Shown piece after piece: positions 59,601 through 64,000 of a stretch of 64,000 bases of DNA. Position 1 is the first letter of the stretch, and every line of letters starts with the position of its first letter. Position numbers and translations under genes: made by a program. The notes beneath the pieces are model-generated. The model saw only the letters and a program-made list of their open reading frames with translations. It did not search any database and had not been told where the DNA came from. The stretch covers positions 6,352,501 to 6,416,500 of the forward strand of contig BSQZ01000035.1 in NCBI GenBank assembly GCA_033239005.1, read 5' to 3'. This DNA is from Lamellibrachia satsuma (taxonomy: Eukaryota; Annelida; Polychaeta; Sabellida; Siboglinidae).

Positions 59601-62600
59601 AGATGAATTTTCACTTTCTGCTGTGAAATATTTTCTTCCCCATGTAAAAAGCGTAATTTTTTGTTGTAAACTATTTTCCCCAATCACATACGTTGGTACA
59701 GATAATTAGCAGTGCCCATGCTTCAAGGTGCAGATGCACCAAACAGATAGTATTTGAAGGCGGAAAAATGGTACCACGACACAGGGGGTGGATTTGAACC
59801 CCGTCCATTCGACTGAAAGTTCGACGCTGTACCCCATAGCCACTACACCCTACACTTTATTGTCATTCATATTCAGGTGTCGTCAACAATACTGATGGGG
59901 ATATACTGCCCCGCTACACCGGGAGCCATACACATCAAACTAAATACATAGCTACATACATGATTATATAGATAAATAGTCACGTGCATAATGAAAAACA
60001 AATTATAAGAAAAATAATTACGTACAAAGATGTAAATTCTAATTTTTTTGCACTGAAGAAATACTGGCTCTAAATGTCTTGACAGATGGGATTTATTAAC
60101 AGCAGGTCATATACTATGCTTGCTTTAGAATTTTACAAGTGTAGAAGTAATGATCTACTTTGGGAATTTAAAACAGTATCATCCCCCACCATTATAAGTA
60201 TGGCAGTTGGCTTAAAGTCTGTAATTCAGTAATTCTGACCTTAATGATAACTGTTTATGTATTGTGAGAACTCGTGGGGTAAACAATTAAATTTTAAATG
60301 ACATGACCCCGTGAATTAGATTAAGTTATTTAAAAGGCCATAGTAGAAGCGCCAGGGAAAATGAGCGGAGACACGTAAGGAGAAAATAATTCAGTATTTT
60401 GAAAGTGTTCACTTCCTCGAGCATGTAACTTTCATAAAATTATATAAAGTAAACATTTAAATGACTTATCCCACCTGTGCTGTGTCTTGACAGAGTGCCA
60501 ACATTCACGAGGAAGAATGATTTGGTATGCTGGGTCTTCCTGTCTGACATTCAGCAGAAGATCTATGAGGGCTTTGTCAATACCCCGGCTGTGAAAGAGG
60601 TGGGTCCACTAGCTAGCTCAGCTACCTAGATACAACTCCTCTTTCCCCTTCATCCCTTGATACAGCGGTTTTCTAAATAGCTAAACTACAAAAGTTCTCT
60701 AATCTGATATAGGTTTTTTATTCAGTGTTCCTTGGCAGTCCCTAAATTGACTGCACATGTTTCTTGTTTATTATTTCTTTTTGCAATGACCAAGATTTCG
60801 TAAGGTTGTGTTTATTTTAGTGAAAGAAAGTTGCATGTTCAAGATTTTCTCAGTATGTCACTCAATTTGTTTACTATACTATACTTTGTTTCGATATGCC
60901 ATCTTTTATTTTATATTTCAGGTATAGTTTATTTTATTTTTTATTGTTTTCAGTTGTAATTGTTTAATGAATTCATTCATTACAATGTAACTGTAATTGG
61001 TTTTTTATGAGGCTGTGTAGTTGTGTTTGAGCCCAACCCTGGCAGCAACAATGCATTTTTTTAGTCCAACCCTGGCAGCAACAATGCATTATTTCAACTA
61101 AGACACTGTCAAAAAATGAGCAGAAATGGTCGATGTAATCTTCTTTTATAAAACAAAATTACAATTGTAATTGATTTTCTTAAAACAACGTAATTGCAAC
61201 TGAGTTTTACTGATGCTCTGTAATTATAATTTGCAATTATAATTGAATACAACTCTGGAACATTCACAGATTAATTAGTCATAAAATATAAGCTGTTTAA
61301 CAATTATTTGTAGATGTAACAATGTTCTAATAAAATGTTAAATAAGACAAAATTTAATAAAAAAATTTGCCTGTGAAATGTTGTTTTTGCTATATACTAC
61401 AATGGCAAATATTGGAAAGAGGTCAGATATATATGTATAGCGATATAGGTAAAGCGAATGCCCTGGAACTTGTTTTATTGTTGTTTGTAAAAATGTCAAT
61501 TAATATCACTGATTGATTTGTTATGCATGTGTGTTTATTGTAAGAATGTAAGAGTGAAAATACTACATTTAAAAAATCGCATATTGGCGCCTACAATTGA
61601 TAATTAACCCATTAGAGCTCTGTGCAGTCCTGGAATGGCTGCCGCCGGCCGCATACAGGACCCTCTATTAAAAAAAATCCTGGCGATTAACTACTGAACT
61701 ACACGCTATCAAATGTTGCCACACCCTAGCGGATACATTTTGCAACAACATTAGCTCGTTACATGCATGTGTTGCCCTTTCGGAAATCTTGATTTTCAAC
61801 GGTTTTGTTCACGCCATCTCGAACAATTTTATTTCTATGTTTGTCATGATAAAATGTGGTGTAACCTGAAAAATAACCGTCAGAATTTGATAATGTTTTC
61901 AGTGGTACAAAGCTAACACATATAGCTACATTTTTTTCACTGGGTTGCATAGGGTTATAGCATGGGATCATTGTCAAATGTCAGTCAGAGGTAGAATAAC
62001 TTTCAAAGTTTTAATAAACTTACTAATTTGTCTTTGCAAATTGTGATCAAACGTCAACATTTTATTAATATATCCTATTTCTATGTATACAGGCATGTGG
62101 AGAAATTACTACTCTTCAAAATAAACACAACTTGTAATTGTCAATATTGAATAGTTTTTCTACAGATTTCTGAACACAAGGAGGTAAAATCGCGCGAAAT
62201 TTGCCAGAAATCATGGGAACAGGGGAACATGTTTTTATAAAATGCTGGGGCCTAATGGGTTAATTAGATTAAAGATTCTTCCTCAATTAAAATATTTCAC
62301 TGATCACATTTTAAAATCATTTTGCAAAAAATAAAAAGTCTCTAGTATCCACTGCGACACTGCATATTAAACTATTCACGCACTGCTGATTTGAACCTGA
62401 TTTCTTATGGGCTAAATAAATTGAAGAAGGAATTTTATTTTCTTTGTTGGTAATATCAAGTATATGACTGAGACATTTCATCGATAAATTTGTTGACATT
62501 GTTTGTGGTTATAATATCTAATGAGCTGATTCATTTTTGTCTATGTAAATATAGTCAGCGTTACTGTTTAATCTTTGAATATACTCTGAATATAGAAGGC

Positions 62601-63119
62601 AGATATCAAAACTATTTGAAGCTTATGCATAACAATGGGCATTGCCGACACTTTAACTAGATATCAAGGGCAATTCCTCTTGCCTATTATAGGTGATTCA
62701 TACATAGCAGTCGATGGGGATTGCCCATGATTAACTAGCTAAGAGTAATAAATATGGGGCCCAGAAACCACCCAAACAAACCCCACACAAAGTATTATAA
62801 TCTAAAGAAAGTTTGATCAACTCAAGTTGTAGTGTTAAAAGGTTGGTGCTTCAATTCTCAAACTGTAAATATAATATTAAACATTTTATTATGTGTACAG
62901 TAGGAATTACTTGGTTATCATATATAGATTCATCATACAATTATGCAACATTAAAATTCCACTGACAAAATAAGCTACTTATGTATTATCATGGTTACAG
63001 CTTCTGAACTCGTCCAGATCTCCACTGGTGGCCTTGACCGTGCTGAAGAAAATTTGTGACCATCCCCGTCTACTGAACAACGGCCAGTGCGTTCAGCTTG
63101 GTCTGCCTGTTGACAAAGA
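38506..63119 (+). CDS. ERCC6L: ERCC6L (PICH) SNF2-family DNA translocase, 5' part of gene
   Basis: Nine exons: 38,506-38,693, 39,528-39,730, 40,112-40,237, 53,696-53,861, 55,180-55,308, 55,709-55,801, 59,063-59,187, 60,494-60,599 and 63,001-63,119. All splice phases agree and the join gives about 417 residues. ERCC6L is an ATP-driven DNA translocase that coats ultrafine anaphase bridges and helps resolve them at centromeres in mitosis. The N-terminal TPR-like segment, helicase lobe 1 motifs and the lobe-1 C-terminal part ([31 protein letters not shown]) follow vertebrate ERCC6L in order. ERCC6/CSB is the nearest alternative, but the N-terminal TPR and GTLLGxxKTFxMEYExPIT fit ERCC6L better. 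Lobe 2 (motifs IV-VI) is beyond the window. Confidence 0.9.
39528..39730 (+). CDS. ERCC6L: ERCC6L exon: helicase Q-like region and start of motif I
   Basis: Begins after TTTTCTTGAG in phase 0 and ends GACATGGG|GTGAGT in phase 2. An acidic linker ([13 protein letters not shown]) leads to [19 protein letters not shown] and [13 protein letters not shown]. Motif I (Walker A) is split by the intron. Other acceptors at 39,504 or 39,540 would break the phase. Confidence 0.85.
40112..40237 (+). CDS. ERCC6L: ERCC6L exon: motif I end and Ia
   Basis: Follows TTGTGTGTAG. It completes G|LGKTIQ (Walker A Lys) and encodes [13 protein letters not shown] and [19 protein letters not shown]. The donor TG|GTCGGT is non-optimal, but it is the one that keeps the phase and makes Trp with the next exon. 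Confidence 0.85.
40350..40990 (+). repeat. Degenerate ~190-bp monomers in the LINE 5' region
   Basis: Two to three related monomers are visible. Each has TTGTTAAAA(G/T)TTAGC, then AGTAATTYAG, then GTAGCGCGAGCGAT or GTTAGCGCGAGCGAT (40,604 and 40,789), then TTTTNAGTYAGYTG. Monomeric 5' regions act as promoters in some LINEs; the role here is inference. Confidence 0.6.
40991..42085 (+). pseudogene. CR1-type LINE ORF1, PHD finger plus SGNH esterase, frameshifted
   Basis: ATG at 40,991 opens MAPCKRQ and a Cys-rich [10 protein letters not shown]...FVCRG segment like a PHD finger. A frameshift near 41,140 leads to [11 protein letters not shown] and an 8-residue SRGGETEE repeat (24-bp units, 41,220-41,345), then a basic region. 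A second shift near 41,575 opens [13 protein letters not shown], an esterase with GDS, VHVGANN and DGLHLTGKG boxes holding the Ser, Asn, Asp and His of the SGNH family. Intact versions act as nucleic-acid-binding chaperones of the element. Confidence 0.82.
42180..44947 (+). pseudogene. CR1-type LINE ORF2, endonuclease and reverse transcriptase, frameshifted
   Basis: Near 42,190 [10 protein letters not shown] begins the APE-type endonuclease, shifted at the A-run at 42,220. It continues with [23 protein letters not shown], and after a shift near 42,610 GSSDHNQI. The reverse transcriptase has [43 protein letters not shown] and the catalytic FADDTKVF. A break near 43,800 divides fingers and palm. 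The C-terminal end [13 protein letters not shown] closes the frame. At least four frame breaks show the copy is dead. Confidence 0.9.
45249..48771 (-). pseudogene. LINE ORF2, endonuclease and reverse transcriptase with three breaks
   Basis: Reading the minus strand: [15 protein letters not shown] and [11 protein letters not shown] (endonuclease start), GDFNARTGN, and a TGA stop at 48,270-48,268 in the same frame. Then come [37 protein letters not shown], a frameshift near 46,885, [46 protein letters not shown] and [13 protein letters not shown] (catalytic Asp pair). A second shift lies near 45,880. The end has [19 protein letters not shown], a CCHC-like knuckle. Few breaks in about 3.5 kb imply recent activity. 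Confidence 0.88.
48841..49716 (-). CDS. LINE ORF1 protein (intact)
   Basis: The minus-strand ATG at 49,716-49,714 opens [15 protein letters not shown]; the frame runs 291 codons to TAG at 48,841. A basic and Ser/Asp-rich start ([10 protein letters not shown]) leads to a helical, probably coiled-coil segment, then [40 protein letters not shown] and a C-terminal domain. This is the layout of L1-type ORF1 nucleic-acid-binding proteins found in several LINE clades. A longer frame extends to 49,767 without an ATG. It ends 70 bases before ORF2 begins. Confidence 0.8.
   Translation of the reverse strand: MGKRGKKGQEPVLRSATKPGDKKNTEPDSDSDSDSDQLQATVKKIVSKSLTHVTSGSSGLGVSTQENIDVQALIQQLMPVIVGAVTAAVTEAVSRAMEKSVSMMEKRFENAQKQVLLLRFQHDEMEQYSRRESIRVFGVEGDTAKESEVDLIRKIISIAKSIDVIIQSSDISVAHRVGKSGGRARPVLVKFVSRQLIKQLMMNKKKLKTVSANTDAKVFITEDLTPLRYKLLMIAKHADAVDYAYTCDGHIICSIKGNKITIQSPDDLFKVGIDQPDLKALGLGSYVLGVE
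49801..51282. other. Intron DNA, no gene seen
   Basis: 50,417-50,520 is rich in CGAGCGAT/ATCGCTCG palindromes that recur at 52,298-52,350 on the far side of the hAT insertion. They may have been parts of one older element. Confidence 0.45.
51283..52049 (+). mobile_element. Internally deleted hAT transposon with perfect TIRs and TSD
   Basis: The ends are CAGGGTTGGGGTCAAGTA and its exact 18-bp reverse complement. Flanking 8-bp target duplications CAGGGCAC (51,275-51,282 and 52,050-52,057) are identical; 8 bp is the hAT size. About 51,458-51,607 encodes [20 protein letters not shown], the hAT C-terminal dimerisation motif. Subterminal GTACTTGTACTT repeats are dense. At 767 bp it lacks a catalytic domain, so it is non-autonomous. 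Confidence 0.95.
52298..52340. other. Perfect 16-bp inverted repeat (hairpin)
   Basis: AATCGCTCGCCTAAAT at 52,298-52,313 and its exact reverse complement at 52,325-52,340, with an 11-base loop. Function unknown. Confidence 0.9.
52964..53345 (-). mobile_element. L2/CR1-type LINE 3' fragment
   Basis: The minus strand reads [37 protein letters not shown], then [20 protein letters not shown] and [17 protein letters not shown]. This HWLPV...AFSVAAP.WN.LP order is the C-terminal end of many LINE reverse transcriptases. The upstream part is missing. An (AAT)n run at 52,842-52,862 lies near its 3' end. Confidence 0.85.
53696..53861 (+). CDS. ERCC6L: ERCC6L exon between motifs Ia and II
   Basis: Acceptor TCTTTCCAG, donor TGTGTGG|GTGAGT. 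Encodes [19 protein letters not shown] and [18 protein letters not shown] and GRNFVW. The SYGMLVN segment is motif Ib/Ic of SNF2 lobe 1. Entry phase 2, exit phase 0. Confidence 0.88.
54143..55015. repeat. 37-bp minisatellite, about 23 units
   Basis: Units of TGTGTGTGAGACAGCACTTT plus TATCTTGGATGAGCCCC. Rare variants include GAGGCAG, ATCCTGG and a one-base T insertion in the last two units. It lies in the ERCC6L intron between 53,861 and 55,180. As the period is not a multiple of 3, no long frame forms. Confidence 0.98.
55180..55308 (+). CDS. ERCC6L: ERCC6L exon: motifs II and III
   Basis: Acceptor TTGTGTTTCAG, donor CTCAAG|GTAGAG; 43 codons. [15 protein letters not shown] holds the Walker B/motif II box as DEGH, where vertebrate ERCC6L has DEAH; DEGH occurs in other SNF2 proteins. 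[13 protein letters not shown] is motif III. Confidence 0.92.
55709..55801 (+). CDS. ERCC6L: ERCC6L exon after motif III
   Basis: Acceptor TTCTGTTTTAG, donor ACTAAG|GTGGGT; 31 codons reading [16 protein letters not shown] and [13 protein letters not shown]. The GTLLG...KTF.MEYE.PIT pattern is diagnostic of ERCC6L among SNF2 proteins. Confidence 0.92.
55802..59062 (+). other. ERCC6L intron, about 3.3 kb
   Basis: Begins near a piggyBac-like terminus TTAACCCATTAGACCCCATG (55,858) and the dispersed repeat at 55,935-56,125. A 126-codon frame at 58,390-58,770 is open but matches nothing I know and has no splice context. The rest is AT-rich with nothing recognisable. Confidence 0.6.
55935..56125 (+). 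repeat. Dispersed repeat with inverted copies downstream
   Basis: From CTCAACTGATTTAGCCTAT to TAGTGGATATCC, this matches the reverse complement of 63,420-63,605 and, more weakly, of 62,290-62,425. The family is unknown and may be an old MITE. Confidence 0.7.
59063..59187 (+). CDS. ERCC6L: ERCC6L exon: end of lobe 1
   Basis: Acceptor AATCATTTCAG, donor CCAGA|GTAAGG, exit phase 2. Encodes [17 protein letters not shown] and [18 protein letters not shown]. The PYFLRRTK box is conserved in SNF2 proteins and the KDATxGE lead-in is typical of ERCC6L. Confidence 0.92.
59188..60493 (+). other. ERCC6L intron with a tRNA-like element
   Basis: Holds the tRNA-like sequence at 59,776-59,850 and otherwise AT-rich DNA without recognisable features. 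Confidence 0.6.
59776..59850 (-). repeat. tRNA-like element (SINE head or tRNA pseudogene)
   Basis: The minus strand begins GGGTGTAGTGGCTATGGGGT, with an A-box-like TGGCTATGGGG, a TCGA...TCGA stem around ACTTTCAG, and a strong B box GGGTTCAAATCC. Acceptor-stem pairing is poor, so I favour a tRNA-derived SINE over a working tRNA. Confidence 0.5.
60494..60599 (+). CDS. ERCC6L: ERCC6L exon
   Basis: Acceptor TGTCTTGACAG, donor AAAGAG|GTGGGT. Completes Glu, then [18 protein letters not shown] and [15 protein letters not shown], aligning with the vertebrate region RKNDLIIWIRLxxLQ. Entry phase 2, exit phase 0. Confidence 0.92.
60600..61603 (+). other. ERCC6L intron, left part
   Basis: 60,950-61,260 looks like an old hAT-type relic: TGTAATTG-rich ends and CCAACCCTGGCAGCAACAAT repeated twice at 61,032-61,090. 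Termini are not clear enough to delimit. Confidence 0.5.
61608..62259. mobile_element. piggyBac-type MITE with TTAA target duplication
   Basis: TTAA at 61,604-61,607 is followed by CCCATTAGAGCTC, and the right end GGGGCCTAATGGG is followed by TTAA at 62,260-62,263. Terminal CCC...GGG with TTAA duplications is the piggyBac signature; the inverted repeats share 8 exact bases. I see no transposase in the 652 bp. Confidence 0.75.
62264..63000 (+). other. ERCC6L intron, right part
   Basis: 62,290-62,425 is a degenerate inverted relative of 55,935-56,125. Nothing else is recognised before the acceptor ATGGTTACAG. Confidence 0.55.
63001..63119 (+). CDS. ERCC6L: ERCC6L exon, last in the window
   Basis: Acceptor TCATGGTTACAG, donor AAAGA|GTAATG in phase 2. 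Encodes [20 protein letters not shown] then [16 protein letters not shown], the CDHPRLL box between the two helicase lobes. The gene must continue to the right. Confidence 0.92.
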
Positions 63120-63669
63120 GTAATGCTCCTTTCTCTGCTTCATTGTTCATGTTACTTAAAACTTCCATCCCTTACTCCATCCACCATTAGATTTTTTCGC
63201 TAGTCTCATTACTAATTAATTTTGCAGAAGAAAAATCAAACCTACCTAGTATCGACTGCAACATGCTAGCTCATTTGTGCAACTTTTATATGTATTATTG
63301 TATTTTTTTAAACACCAGACAAACTATTAAATTACTTTTTGTTTGGTCAAACATTAATTGAAATGAAAATGAAAATGCTGAAAACTCACGAATTTCACCC
63401 TTGGTGAAATTTCATTACATTTTGGATATCCACTATTTTAAACTTTACCAGATCTAACGACTAAAATCAATTCTTTGAATGATTTCAACAAAACTAAGCA
63501 TTTTTTATTACATCGACTGCGGATGTTACATCAGCTATTCATACACTGCTAGTTTGGAAATCAACGAACCAGATTTACGATAGGCTAAATCAATTGAGGG
63601 CAGGGCAGGGGTGAATTAAAGAATGAATTGGAATTATTAAATTCCTGAATTGGAATTGAAATATTTTAC
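63120..63669. other. ERCC6L intron, truncated
   Basis: Contains the inverted copy (63,420-63,605) of the 55,935-56,125 repeat and a possible hAT-like start CAGGGCAGGGGTGAATT at 63,601 with no partner in view. Confidence 0.55.
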
Positions 63670-64000
63670 CTACCTACCTATCCTCTTCGGGCCCAGTGGC
63701 CCATAAGGCCGAAGTGAATCTCCTCCATCTTGTTCTATCAGCTGCTACACGTCTGGCTTCGCTCCAGCTATTCCACCCCAGTATTCGTCTTTCACCCTCA
63801 ATAGTCGATCGCCACGTTGTCTTTGGTCGTCCAACCTTTCTTTTACCTTCAGGCGTCCAGGTCAGTGCAGTCTCACAGTTGCTGTTTTTCTCCATTCGTA
63901 GGATATGTCCTACCCACTTCCATCTTTTTATTTTGACCTCAGTGCTGATTGTCTTTAATTTTGTTTTTGCCAGAATATCTTGATTTGATACTACGTATGG
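63670..64000 (-). mobile_element. LINE reverse-transcriptase C-terminal fragment (cut by window edge)
   Basis: The minus strand reads IKRWKWVGHILRMEKNSNCE, ALTWTPEGKRKVGRPKTTWR and ASE-type ending RRVAADRTRWRRF. The WxGHxLRM...ALxWTPxGKRKxGRPKxTWR pattern is the C-terminal end of a widespread invertebrate LINE endonuclease/reverse transcriptase. The frame is open across the fragment. Confidence 0.82.

Noticed and set aside
59776..59850. Functional tRNA gene
   Set aside because: Acceptor and anticodon stems pair poorly; more likely SINE or pseudogene.
63601..63660. hAT-like terminus CAGGGCAGGGGTGAATT
   Set aside because: Only one end is visible before the LINE fragment.

Overview
The window is animal nuclear DNA. 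It has split genes with GT/AG introns, AT-rich noncoding DNA, several families of non-LTR retrotransposon, DNA transposons and many minisatellites. The repeat content and the expanded Dispatched-like genes suggest a lophotrochozoan invertebrate, probably a mollusc. That is an inference; no marker here fixes the species.

Region 1 (1-29,904) is a segmental duplication carrying two Dispatched-like membrane protein genes on the + strand. Copy A has exons 1980-2136 and 2681-5499. Copy B has exons 24,231-24,387 and 24,986-27,909. Each pair joins in phase. The short exon carries the PRGTxIGxR-type motif that follows transmembrane segment 1 (TM1) in Dispatched. The large exon carries the rest of the first ectodomain, the sterol-sensing domain, the second ectodomain, the second membrane bundle and the C-terminal tail. 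Both copies have GADG where Dispatched has GADD in TM4. Introns, upstream DNA and 3' flanks are also duplicated. Copy B has gained an 18-bp array (30 units), a 61-bp array (5 units), a 51-bp array (23 units) and a 27-bp in-frame array in its tail. A further repeat (19,045-19,970 and 29,043-29,904) borders the duplicated unit. Between the copies (6.5-19 kb) lie a pogo/Tigger remnant, CR1-type LINE fragments, a decayed transposon-like gene and a 39-bp minisatellite.

Region 2 (29.9-36 kb) holds no gene I can support, only a short reverse-transcriptase relic and a degenerate repeat.

Region 3 (about 36-63.1 kb, + strand) is the 5' two-thirds of an ERCC6L (PICH) SNF2-family DNA translocase gene. 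Nine exons follow one another in phase and encode the N-terminal TPR and helicase motifs I to III and beyond. The gene runs off the right edge before the second helicase lobe. Its third intron is about 13.5 kb and is filled by two nearly full-length LINEs lying tail to tail, an internally deleted hAT element with perfect termini and target duplication, and an L2/CR1-type fragment. Later introns hold a 37-bp minisatellite, a piggyBac-type MITE, a tRNA-like element and, at the right edge, the 3' end of another LINE.
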